A stretch of DNA of 64,000 nt, from NCBI GenBank assembly GCA_022801925.1, contig JAAWTG010000002.1:62001-126000 (forward strand), read 5' to 3'. Both the position numbers and the translations under genes were made by a program. Positions 19,115-27,168 of the stretch are shown piece by piece; the first letter of the stretch is position 1; each line of letters begins with the position of its first letter. The notes beneath the pieces were generated by a model. That model was not told where the DNA came from. It saw nothing but the letters and a program-made list of their open reading frames with translations, and searched no databases. The stretch comes from Clostridia bacterium. Its GTDB lineage: Bacteria; Bacillota; Clostridia; RUG12999.

Positions 19115-21078
19115 GTTGGATTGGAAAATTATACGAGACCTATGAGGCATGTGTCGGCGAGGTTGCCGCGCCGCAGCCGCCCGGGAAACTGCCATTGGTA
19201 CCCGTGTCGCATTCACTCCAAACGGCGCATATTGAAGTGATATTGGACGAGGACGGGACTTTTTGCAGTGCGCATTATCTTAGGCAGGACGATGCGGTGA
19301 CAATCATTCCGTGCACGGAGGATTCTGCCAGCCGCAGTTCCGGTATCAGTCCCAACGCGCTTTATGACAAGCTGATTTACATAGCGGGAGATTTTGCACA
19401 ATATACAGGAGAGGAAAAAGCGGAAAATTATTTTGACGCTTATATGCAGCAGTTAAAGGCTTGGTGTGAATCACCCTATAGTCACACCAAAGCGAAGGTG
19501 GTATATCAGTATCTGCAAAAAAAGCAGCTGATAGGCGATTTGGTGCGGGCGCATCTGTTGTTTGTCGATGAAAATGGACAGCTGACGCAGCAATGGGAAG
19601 GCGATAAAAAAGTAAAACCTGCCAAAACCACCGATACATTTGTGCGTTTTCAGGTGGAGGTGATTGGGGAAAATACCATTGCCTGTAATGAAGATAAAGC
19701 GTTGTTTGCTGCATATGAAGCCTATTATGCACAGCGGGAACAGGAGATGAAACTCTGTTATGTGCAGGGCAAACAATTGCCGGTGACGGAAAAACATCCT
19801 GCAAAACTGCGGTGGCCGGGCGACAGCGCGAAACTGATTTCTGCAAATGATACAGCAGGATTTACCTACCGCGGACGGTATACAGCGCCGGAACAGGCGG
19901 TCACAATCGGTTATGAAAGTTCTCAAAAAGCGCACAGTGCGCTGCGCTGGCTGATAAACCGGCAGGGGTGGCGGAACGGCGACCAGGTTGTTGTAGCGTG
20001 GACGGTAAACGGTATGCAGCCGCCGCAGGTGCAGATGGATACCGATGTGCTGACACAGGGCGCAACGCGGGTGGACAGCGGTGTGTATTTGGGAGAGGTC
20101 TATGCGGAGCGGCTGCGTAATGCGGCAAAAAGCCTGTGGCACAAAAAGCTGGAGGATAGGGACGACGTTATGGTGATGATGCTGGAAGCGGCAACGCCGG
20201 GGCGCATGTCCATTCCCTATTACAAAGAAATACGCGGCAATGATTTTGTGCAGCGGGTGGAATATTGGCACGAAACCTGTTATTGGCTGCACCGTTATAA
20301 ATGGGAGTCCGACGGGAAAGACGAGAAAGGGAAAGACCGCAAGAAGCCGGTTTATTATGTTGGCGCACCGTCGCTGCCGGATATTTTGTTTGCCGCTTAT
20401 GGGCCGCGTGCGGGTGATCATTTGAAAAAGAAAGTGGTGCAGCGGCTGCTGCCGTGCATTACAGAACGGGCGCGGCTGCCAAGGGACATCATGTGGCAGG
20501 CAGTGCAGCGCGCCTCCAATCCACATAGCATGGAAGAAGAATGGGAATGGGAGAAAACACTCAGTGTCGCATGTGCACTGATTAGAAAATATAGATACGA
20601 CTGGAAAGGAGAGAACTGGGAAATGAGCTTGAAGGGAAATCGCGTAAGATTAGAAGAGAATTATGATACGGAAAATGACAGAAGTTTTTTGTTCGGCAGA
20701 TTGCTGGCATGTGCGCACCAGTTGGAGGTGTATGCTTGCTATAAATTAGAACTGGATAAGAAGGACAGCAGACGGGAGACGAACGCACAAAAATATTATC
20801 AGCGTTTTCGTATGCATCCGAAAAAAACATGGGGTAAAATTATGGACGCGTTGCAGCCGTATATTGCAAGGCTGCACACGAGAGACTTGGACTATTATTC
20901 GCCGGTGATAGATAAGATTAATAAAAAATTTGTGTTGGAAGAATTTCAGTCAGATGATCCGCTGGACGAAACATTTTTGCTGGGATATTCCTGTCAAATG
21001 GAAGAATTTCGGGAGCAGAAACGGCAGCGGCTAGCAGAAAAAGAAGCAAATTCAGAGCAAAAACAAAATGAGGTATAA
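19111..21078 (+). CDS. cas8c: Cas8c (Csd1), large Cascade subunit, type I-C
   Basis: The 655-residue protein starts at a TTG codon that overlaps the cas5 stop (TTGA) and has a GGGGGAGGGG ribosome site just upstream. The sequence SWIGKLYETYEACVG, an internal ALRWLINRQGW and MMLEAATPGRMSIPYY are characteristic of the Csd1 family. It recognises the PAM and helps recruit Cas3. In type I-C an internal translation start inside cas8c is known to yield a small Cas11-like subunit; ATG 20623 (MSLKGNRVRLEEN...), preceded by AAAGGAGAG, is a plausible internal start here, which is inferred and not proven. Confidence 0.93.
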   Translation: MSWIGKLYETYEACVGEVAAPQPPGKLPLVPVSHSLQTAHIEVILDEDGTFCSAHYLRQDDAVTIIPCTEDSASRSSGISPNALYDKLIYIAGDFAQYTGEEKAENYFDAYMQQLKAWCESPYSHTKAKVVYQYLQKKQLIGDLVRAHLLFVDENGQLTQQWEGDKKVKPAKTTDTFVRFQVEVIGENTIACNEDKALFAAYEAYYAQREQEMKLCYVQGKQLPVTEKHPAKLRWPGDSAKLISANDTAGFTYRGRYTAPEQAVTIGYESSQKAHSALRWLINRQGWRNGDQVVVAWTVNGMQPPQVQMDTDVLTQGATRVDSGVYLGEVYAERLRNAAKSLWHKKLEDRDDVMVMMLEAATPGRMSIPYYKEIRGNDFVQRVEYWHETCYWLHRYKWESDGKDEKGKDRKKPVYYVGAPSLPDILFAAYGPRAGDHLKKKVVQRLLPCITERARLPRDIMWQAVQRASNPHSMEEEWEWEKTLSVACALIRKYRYDWKGENWEMSLKGNRVRLEENYDTENDRSFLFGRLLACAHQLEVYACYKLELDKKDSRRETNAQKYYQRFRMHPKKTWGKIMDALQPYIARLHTRDLDYYSPVIDKINKKFVLEEFQSDDPLDETFLLGYSCQMEEFREQKRQRLAEKEANSEQKQNEV

Positions 21079-21096
21079 AGAAAGGGGTACAAAATC

Positions 21097-21939
21097 ATGG
21101 GAGCATTACAAAACAAAATTGACTTTGGTGTGGTATTTACAGTGAGAATGGCGAATCCAAACGGCGACCCGCTCAACGGCAACCAGCCGCGGGTGGACTA
21201 TGACGGCTATGGGGAAGTGTCCGATGTTTGTATCAAGCGGAAAATCCGCAACCGTTTGCAGGATATGGGCGAGCGGATTTTTGTGCAGTCGGACGAACGC
21301 AAAGATGATGGCTGCAAAAGCCTGAAAGACAGAGCGGATAGCTGTGCGGCATTACAAGAGGCGAAAAAGAGCAAAGATGCGGATTTGTTTGCAAACATTG
21401 CGTGTGAACAGTGGATAGATGTGCGTTCGTTCGGACAGGTATTTGCGTTTAAGGGCGACCCGCTCTCTGTGGGGGTGCGCGGGCCGGTATCTTTGCAGAC
21501 GGCGGTTAGCGTGCAGCCTATTGAAATGTCCAGTATGCAGATTACCAAAAGCGTGAACAGCGTCACCGGAGACAAAAAATCTTCTGATACCATGGGAATG
21601 AAACACCGTGTAGATTTTGGCGTTTACGTTTTTTATGGCAGCATTAACCCGCAGTTGGCAGAGAAAACAGGTTTTTCGGAGGAAGACAGCGAAAAAGTAA
21701 AACAGGCGATATGCACGTTGTTTGAAAACGATTGTTCCTCGGCGCGTCCGGACGGCAGCATGGAGATACAAAAAGTGTGCTGGTGGAAACATAATTGTAA
21801 ATCGGGACAATATTCTTCCGCCAAAGTACATGGTTGTTTGAAGGTTGCGCTGAAAGAGGAAGCAAAATCGGGACGCAGCATAGAGGACTATGAAATCCGT
21901 GTGGAACATTTGGATGGGCTTGAGATGGAAGAACTATGA
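21097..21939 (+). CDS. cas7: Cas7 (Csd2), crRNA backbone subunit, type I-C
   Basis: The 280-residue protein contains KIDFGVVFTVRMANPNGDPL at its start, the typical Cas7/Csd2 RRM opening, and MKHRVDFGVYVFYGSINPQ in the middle. Several copies of this subunit form the filament along the crRNA spacer. An AAAGGGG site precedes the ATG. The stop overlaps the cas4 start by 4 nt (ATGA). Confidence 0.95.
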   Translation: MGALQNKIDFGVVFTVRMANPNGDPLNGNQPRVDYDGYGEVSDVCIKRKIRNRLQDMGERIFVQSDERKDDGCKSLKDRADSCAALQEAKKSKDADLFANIACEQWIDVRSFGQVFAFKGDPLSVGVRGPVSLQTAVSVQPIEMSSMQITKSVNSVTGDKKSSDTMGMKHRVDFGVYVFYGSINPQLAEKTGFSEEDSEKVKQAICTLFENDCSSARPDGSMEIQKVCWWKHNCKSGQYSSAKVHGCLKVALKEEAKSGRSIEDYEIRVEHLDGLEMEEL

Positions 21940-22598
21940 CGGAATACAGGGAAGAAGATTTTCTGAACTTGTCGGGCATACAGCATTTTGCGTTTTGCCG
22001 GCGGCAATGGGCGCTGATCCATATTGAACAGCAATGGGCGGAAAACCTGCGCACAGTGGAAGGAAACATCATGCATGAACGGGCGCACGATGGAGAACTG
22101 ACAGAAAAACGCGGAGACGTGCTGATTACCAGAGCGCTTCCGGTGTTTTCCAGAAGTTTGGGCGTGAATGGAATTTGTGATGTTGTGGAATTTCATCAAA
22201 CCCCCGACGGAGTGTGTCTGACAGGCTGGGGCGGACGTTATCGGCCGGTTCCGGTGGAATATAAAAAAGGAAAACCGAAGGAACATCAGGCGGATGAATT
22301 GCAGATTTGTGCGCAGGCGATGTGTTTAGAAGACATGCTGCTGTGTGAAATCCCGTTTGGTTATTTATACTATGGCGAACCGCGCCGGCGGACGAAAGTG
22401 GATTTCACGCCGGAACTGCGGGAGGCGGTGCGGAAAATGGCGGCGGAAATGCACCAGCATTATGCGCGTGGATACACACCCAAAAGCAAGACTGGGAAAC
22501 ATTGCAAAGCATGTTCTTTGGCGGATTTATGCCTGCCGAAATTGTGCCAAAACAGGTCTGCAAAAGAGTATATCAACAGACATTTGACTGAGGGATAG
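21936..22598 (+). CDS. cas4: Cas4 exonuclease, CRISPR adaptation
   Basis: The 220-residue protein has an N-terminal Cys in HFAFCRRQW and a C-terminal Cys cluster CKACSLADLCLPKLC, which together would bind the iron-sulphur cluster. PVEYKKGK is the RecB-like nuclease motif with catalytic Glu and Lys. Cas4 trims prespacers and fixes PAM orientation during spacer uptake with Cas1-Cas2. It overlaps cas7 by 4 nt and lies 2 nt before cas1. Confidence 0.95.
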   Translation: MTEYREEDFLNLSGIQHFAFCRRQWALIHIEQQWAENLRTVEGNIMHERAHDGELTEKRGDVLITRALPVFSRSLGVNGICDVVEFHQTPDGVCLTGWGGRYRPVPVEYKKGKPKEHQADELQICAQAMCLEDMLLCEIPFGYLYYGEPRRRTKVDFTPELREAVRKMAAEMHQHYARGYTPKSKTGKHCKACSLADLCLPKLCQNRSAKEYINRHLTEG

Positions 22599-22600
22599 AT

Positions 22601-23632
22601 ATGAAAATACTGCAAAATACGTTATATATCACAGCGCCGGAGCAATATTTGTCTTTGGACGGAGAAAATATTGTTGTCTCAAAAGAGCGGCAGGAGGTGG
22701 CGCGTCTGCCGCTGCACAATATCGGCGGCATTGTCACATTTGGACACGCAGGTGCAAGTCCCAGCCTGATGGGCGCTTGTGCAAGGCGGGGGATTTCCAT
22801 TAGTTTTCTTTCGCGCAGCGGCAGATTTTTGGCGCGTGTTGTGGGAGAAGAACATGGAAATGTGTTGCTGCGCCGACAGCAATACCGTATTGCCGACCAG
22901 GAGCCGCAGCGGTTGTTCTATGCCAAAAGTTTCATCATTGGGAAACTATATAATGCCAAATGGGTGCTGGAGCGGACTTGTCGCGACCATGGAATGCGTG
23001 TGGAAGAAGCGGCGCTGAAAGACGCATCGCAGAAAATTTCAGCAGCATTGCAGATGGTGGAGGATGCGCAGGATTTGGGTCAGTTGCGGGGCATAGAAGG
23101 AGAAGCGGCGGCTGTTTATTTTGGGGTGTTTGACCAGATGATTTTGCAGCAAAAGCAAGCCTTTGCGTTTCATGGGCGCAATAAACGTCCGCCGCGGGAC
23201 AATTGCAATGCCCTGTTATCTTTTATATATACGCTTTTGGCACATGATGTGGCAAGTGCATTGGAAACAGTAGGACTAGACCCTTATGTTGGATTTATGC
23301 ATTCTGCAAGACCCGGACGCATTTCGCTGGCGCTTGATTTGATGGAAGAGTTGCGCAGCGTATATGCAGACCGCTTTGTGTTGAGCTGTATTAATAAAAA
23401 TATGGTGAAGGAAAGTGGGTTTGCGGCGGTGGAAAACGGTGCAGTGCGCATGGACGAGGAAACGCGGCGGACGATTCTTTCCGCATGGCAAAGCAAAAAA
23501 CAGGAGCCGTTAAAACATCCGTTTTTGGAGGAAAAAATCTGTTGGGGATTGGTGCCGATTGTTCAAGCACAACTTCTGGCAAGGACAATTCGCGGAGATT
23601 TGGACGCATATCCGCCATTTTTGTGGAAATAG
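22601..23632 (+). CDS. cas1: Cas1 integrase, type I-C
   Basis: The 343-residue protein carries the metal-binding residues of Cas1: Glu in RGIEGEAAAVYF near 163, His in FMHSARPGRISLALDLMEE near 233 and Glu in the same helix. Cas1 with Cas2 inserts new spacers at the leader end of the array. The start MKILQNTLYITAPEQYLSLD is typical of the I-C branch. It sits 2 nt after cas4 and 12 nt before cas2. Confidence 0.96.
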   Translation: MKILQNTLYITAPEQYLSLDGENIVVSKERQEVARLPLHNIGGIVTFGHAGASPSLMGACARRGISISFLSRSGRFLARVVGEEHGNVLLRRQQYRIADQEPQRLFYAKSFIIGKLYNAKWVLERTCRDHGMRVEEAALKDASQKISAALQMVEDAQDLGQLRGIEGEAAAVYFGVFDQMILQQKQAFAFHGRNKRPPRDNCNALLSFIYTLLAHDVASALETVGLDPYVGFMHSARPGRISLALDLMEELRSVYADRFVLSCINKNMVKESGFAAVENGAVRMDEETRRTILSAWQSKKQEPLKHPFLEEKICWGLVPIVQAQLLARTIRGDLDAYPPFLWK

Positions 23633-23644
23633 AGGGAGAAAATC

Positions 23645-23935
23645 ATGCTGGTGTTAATTACTTATGACGTTAATACACAGACTGCCGAAGGACGACGGCG
23701 GCTGCGCAAAGTGGCAAAGGAATGTGTGAATTATGGACAGCGGGTGCAGAATTCTGTGTTTGAATGCATTCTGGAAACGGCAAAATGCAAAGAATTACAG
23801 CATAAACTGTGCCAAATCATTGATGAAGAGACGGATAGCCTGCGTTTTTACTATTTGGGAAAGAATTATCGTAGCAAGGTGGAACATTTTGGGGCAAAAG
23901 AAACCTTTGACTTGGAGGGACCGTTGATATTGTAG
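23645..23935 (+). CDS. cas2: Cas2, CRISPR adaptation
   Basis: The 96-residue protein starts MLVLITYDVNTQTAEG, with the conserved Asp of the ferredoxin-like fold, and has the RVQNSVFEC and LRFYYLG segments of type I-C Cas2. It dimerises between Cas1 dimers to hold prespacer DNA. It has a GGGAGA ribosome site and is the last cas gene, 239 nt before the first repeat. Confidence 0.96.
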   Translation: MLVLITYDVNTQTAEGRRRLRKVAKECVNYGQRVQNSVFECILETAKCKELQHKLCQIIDEETDSLRFYYLGKNYRSKVEHFGAKETFDLEGPLIL

Positions 23936-24174
23936 TGATATCAAGCGGCAGAGACGTTTTAAGAAAGAGTGACCTTTGAATGTTTGGTTTTGTCAATGAG
24001 TTTGGGTGCGAATCCTAAGTGAACATGAATTTTCAGGGCGATTCGCACCCGAAAAGATTGAGTGATTTGGATTTTTGCGCGGGAAAATGGAAGGTCAAAA
24101 GGCTGAACAGAAAAAAACAGGTCATTTGTATGAAATAAAAGTAGATATGAAAAGAAATTTTATCTATTTTTGCT
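23936..24174 (+). promoter_or_regulatory. CRISPR leader with inverted repeat
   Basis: This 239-nt gap between cas2 and the first repeat has no gene. It contains an 11-bp inverted repeat (GGGTGCGAATC at 24004-24014, complement at 24040-24050) and becomes A/T-rich near the array. Its position next to cas1-cas2 and the perfect repeats at this end mark it as the leader. Confidence 0.75.
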
Positions 24175-24678
24175 GTCGTGCTCTACGCGAGCACGTGGGT
24201 TGAAATATTAAATTTTGTATCAACAACCGCTCCCATTATGTCGTGCTCTACGCGAGCACGTGGGTTGAAATATGCCGCTTGCAATCGCCACAGATATGTC
24301 CATTGTTCGTCGTGCTCTACGCGAGCACGTGGGTTGAAATCTGATTCCGGTGCGGCAGGTGTTATCTATATTTATGGTCGTGCTCTACGCGAGCACGTGG
24401 GTTGAAATAAATTCATCAAAAATATATTGCAATCTTTCTTGTGTCGGTCGTGCTCTACGCGAGCACGTGGGTTGAAATAAGGCAGGAACAAACAGCGGGA
24501 TAGTGAACAGTAGTCGTGCTCTACGCGAGCACGTGAGTTGAAAATTTTAGCGATACGCAATCCAGAAATGCACGTCGCTGTCGTGCTCATGTGAAGCACG
24601 TGGGTTGAAAATGCTATTGAGCAATGTTGCGCGTCTTGTAAATGTCGTCATGCTCCATGCGGAGCAACACAATTTAAA
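24175..24678 (+). CRISPR. Type I-C CRISPR array, 8 repeats and 7 spacers
   Basis: The 32-nt repeat starts GTCGTGCTCTACGCGAGCAC and ends GTGGGTTGAAAT. Repeats begin at 24175, 24240, 24309, 24377, 24447, 24513, 24580 and 24647; spacers are 33-38 nt. The first five repeats are identical. Repeat 6 has two changes, repeat 7 has a rewritten loop, and repeat 8 is strongly diverged after its hairpin. Decay at the end far from the leader is the usual pattern. The core forms a hairpin, GTGCTC with GAGCAC, which Cas5c would recognise; the 3' end gives the crRNA 5' handle. Confidence 0.95.
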
Positions 24679-24687
24679 ACTGAATAA

Positions 24688-24729
24688 AAAAAGAAGGCTG
24701 CGGAGTGATTATTTCGCAGTCTTCTTTTT
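24688..24729. terminator. Terminator after the CRISPR array
   Basis: An imperfect hairpin of about 15 bp (AAAAAGAAG...CTTCTTTTT outer arms, CTGCG/CGCAG inner) lies just after the last repeat and ends in a T-run. Confidence 0.8.
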
Positions 24730-24810
24730 GCTTGTATAACATGAGCAGCAACCGATTCAACAGGGATAATGATTCCACTAAAAAATTGTTAAAAATTTAT
24801 CATAAAAGTA

Positions 24811-24839
24811 TTGCAAAACGAAAAAAAAGAGAGTATAAT
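24811..24839 (+). promoter_or_regulatory. Promoter of the antiporter gene
   Basis: TTGCAA and a perfect TATAAT are spaced by 17 nt, about 118 nt upstream of the antiporter start. Confidence 0.55.
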
Positions 24840-24956
24840 AGGAAAAGTGCGTATTTGGAAAGCGTGCATGAAACGCCGAATGACGGGCGGTAGAATTTTT
24901 ATGATTTGCAGCAGAAGCTGATTGATAAATATTTTACATAGTAAAGGGATGGGATA

Positions 24957-26288
24957 GTGTTAACATACGGATTTTTGGTGGATATTGCTATTATTTTATT
25001 AGCCACAAAATTGCTGGGGCTATTGACAAAACGATTCAGTATGCCGCAGGTTGTGGGAGCGCTTTTAGCAGGTCTGATTTTAGGACCGGGGGTGCTGGGC
25101 GTTTTAAAAGAAACCGATTTTCTCAAACAAATTTCGGAACTGGGCGTCATTGTTTTGATGTTTACTGCCGGACTGGAAACCAGCATCAGTGATTTAAAGA
25201 AAACAGGAAAAGCATCGTTTATCATTGCGCTGATGGGTGTGTTGGTGCCACTTGCAGGCGGTTTTGCTGTTTCCTTCCTCTTTGGGGTGAGGCAGGGACA
25301 GCAAGCGATGCTGCAAAACGTATTTATTGGCATTATTTTGACGGCTACCTCCGTGAGCATTACGGTAGAAACACTAAAAGAAATGGGGAAGTTGTCGACC
25401 AAAGCGGGAAATGCAATTTTAGGTGCCGCCATTATTGATGATATTCTGGGAATTGTTGCGCTTACGGTGATTATGTCAATGGCGGACAGCGGCGTCAATA
25501 TCGTTGTTGTGTTGCTGAAGATTCTTGGATTTTTCTTGTTTTCGGGCGTGGCAGGATATATTATCTATATCTTGTTCAACAAATGGGTATCAAAAGCAGA
25601 CCGTGATTTGCGGCGGTTTGTCATTATGGCGTTTGTCATTTGTCTGCTGCTTTCTTATGCGGCGGAGAAATTTTTTGGCGTGGCGGATATCACAGGCGCA
25701 TTTATCGCAGGTCTGATTATTTCCAGCACACAGCGGACGCATTACATTGCATCGCGGTTTGAAACATTGTCCTATATGCTGCTGTCACCTATTTTTTTCG
25801 CCAGTATCGGTATTACAGTGGTTTTGCCGCAAATGTCGGTTTCCATTATTATGTTCACTGTTTTATTGACAGCGGTTGCGATTCTCACGAAAATTATAGG
25901 CTGCGGTTTGGGCGGAAAAGTGACAAAGTTTACGAATCGTGAAAGTTTGCAAATTGGCGTAGGCATGATTTCGCGCGGTGAAGTTGCCTTAATTGTAGCA
26001 AACAAAGGATTGCCGCTGGGGCTGATTAACGCAGTTTATTTTGGACCTATCATCATCATGGTGGTAGTGACAACGATTATCACGCCAATTTTATTAAAAC
26101 TCGTATTTCGTTCTAAAAATGCGGAAGTTACAGAGGAAGCCCCTGTAGAAGATGCTGTTGTAAAGAGTTATGAAGGTTCGCTGCTCTATGAACTGTATCA
26201 GCAGGCGGCGGATAACGACCCTGCGTTGGAACAGAATTTGGCAGATTTAGCGCAGTTTGGAAAGGAACACCAACAACATAAAGGATAA
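24957..26288 (+). CDS. CPA2-family cation/proton antiporter (NapA/KefB-like)
   Basis: The 443-residue protein starts at GTG 24957 behind AAAGGGATGGG. It has about 12 hydrophobic segments, and motifs of the CPA2 family: GALLAGLILGPGVLG near the start, FTAGLETS, GAAIIDDILGIV (the paired aspartates that carry ions) and GADITG-like GVADITGAFIAGLI. The hydrophobic part ends near residue 385 and a short acidic tail follows; no TrkA-N nucleotide-binding domain is attached, unlike full KefB. It likely exchanges Na+ or K+ for protons across the membrane. It forms a single-gene unit with its own terminator. Confidence 0.92.
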   Translation: MLTYGFLVDIAIILLATKLLGLLTKRFSMPQVVGALLAGLILGPGVLGVLKETDFLKQISELGVIVLMFTAGLETSISDLKKTGKASFIIALMGVLVPLAGGFAVSFLFGVRQGQQAMLQNVFIGIILTATSVSITVETLKEMGKLSTKAGNAILGAAIIDDILGIVALTVIMSMADSGVNIVVVLLKILGFFLFSGVAGYIIYILFNKWVSKADRDLRRFVIMAFVICLLLSYAAEKFFGVADITGAFIAGLIISSTQRTHYIASRFETLSYMLLSPIFFASIGITVVLPQMSVSIIMFTVLLTAVAILTKIIGCGLGGKVTKFTNRESLQIGVGMISRGEVALIVANKGLPLGLINAVYFGPIIIMVVVTTIITPILLKLVFRSKNAEVTEEAPVEDAVVKSYEGSLLYELYQQAADNDPALEQNLADLAQFGKEHQQHKG

Positions 26289-26293
26289 AAAAT

Positions 26294-26332
26294 AATGGGT
26301 CAGTCAAAAACATAGTTTTTGACTGACCCATT
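26294..26332. terminator. Hairpin terminator
   Basis: An 18-bp perfect stem (AATGGGTCAGTCAAAAAC and its complement) begins 6 nt after the antiporter stop. Confidence 0.85.
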
Positions 26333-26384
26333 GCTATATAATAGCTACCCTCTTTCCGCAAAGGCGTGAGTTACAGTTTGATAT

Positions 26385-26492
26385 TCATTTGCTTGAGAGT
26401 GCCGAACCGCAATATTCGCAAAGACCTGTTTGCAGTGTTTTATTCGTTTTTGGCGCGCCGCATTTCGGACAACAAGGGTCTGCTTTGCTCAT
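26385..26492 (-). CDS. 35-residue zinc-ribbon protein
   Basis: The minus strand encodes MSKADPCCPKCGAPKTNKT followed by LQTGLCEYCGSALSSK. Two CxxC knuckles (CPKC and CEYC) make a minimal zinc ribbon. A GAGGTGG ribosome site lies inside the end of the preceding gene, whose stop is 2 nt away, so it is the last gene of the minus-strand operon that also holds a zinc-ribbon SPFH protein. Function is unknown. Confidence 0.7.
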   Translation of the reverse strand: MSKADPCCPKCGAPKTNKTLQTGLCEYCGSALSSK

Positions 26493-26494
26493 AT

Positions 26495-27157
26495 TTAAAA
26501 GCCACCTCTTTTTCCGCCGGCGATTTTCAGTGCACGCACCTGAAGCGTCGCTTTGATTTCCGCCAGTTTCGCTTTAATATCCTCCGTATCACTATCCGCA
26601 TGGAGTAGCGCCGCCAGTTCGTCCATCTGGGTGGAAACAGCAATTTCATCTCCGCTTACCGCACTGTTGTCCGCGTATTTTAACAGTTCTGAAATTTCTT
26701 TGAACGCTGTTTCATACTCAGGCTGATTGTTCATGATTCTGATTTGTTCAAATTTGGTATAACAGCCGCGGAGTATCGCCTGAGAACTGGATAACATACG
26801 ACTGTCAAAAAACGAAATGACGGTATCTGCAACAATCAGAGCCGCTAAAAACAGCATATTGATCAATAGATATTGTTTCAAATGAAACGGCATAACATTG
26901 ACAAACAGCAAGGATAACAGCAAAACGGAAATCACGTGAATGATGCTTGAAGTGATTTTTGAGATACCGATAATGGTTTTGGAACAGGTGATTGCTTTGA
27001 TACTTCCGATGATTTCCGCAAGAAGCAGAAACAGCATGGACACCCAACGTATTGGAACGGTAAAAATATTGTCAAAGGCAAATAAATAAAACAGTATGGT
27101 GATTATCATAGCGGCGCCACCGCAAATCAATGCCGTTGCTTTAGAATGTTTACTCAT
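26495..27157 (-). CDS. Membrane protein of unknown function, four predicted TM segments
   Basis: I start at ATG 27157 (MSKHSKATALICGG), preceded by AGGTGAC. The open frame extends 11 codons further but lacks a better site. About 220 residues: four hydrophobic segments in the first 120 residues, then a soluble, Glu/Asp/Lys-rich helical tail (YADNSAVSGDEIAVSTQMDEL ... AKLAEIKATLQVRAL). I do not recognise a family. It follows the SPFH/zinc-ribbon gene by 11 nt and precedes the small zinc-ribbon gene, so the three probably form one transcription unit. Confidence 0.8.
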   Translation of the reverse strand: MSKHSKATALICGGAAMIITILFYLFAFDNIFTVPIRWVSMLFLLLAEIIGSIKAITCSKTIIGISKITSSIIHVISVLLLSLLFVNVMPFHLKQYLLINMLFLAALIVADTVISFFDSRMLSSSQAILRGCYTKFEQIRIMNNQPEYETAFKEISELLKYADNSAVSGDEIAVSTQMDELAALLHADSDTEDIKAKLAEIKATLQVRALKIAGGKRGGF

Positions 27158-27168
27158 GTTGTCACCTC

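Noticed and set aside
19471-20526. A 351-codon minus-strand frame opposite cas8c
   Set aside because: It mirrors the codon pattern of the well-supported cas8c gene, has no ribosome site and shows a His/Arg/Pro-rich sequence typical of antisense frames.
24178-24405. A frame with repeated STRARGLK-type text
   Set aside because: It is produced by translating the CRISPR repeats.
24705-24893. A 62-codon plus-strand frame after the CRISPR array
   Set aside because: It begins inside the terminator hairpin, has no ribosome site and overlaps the probable antiporter promoter.
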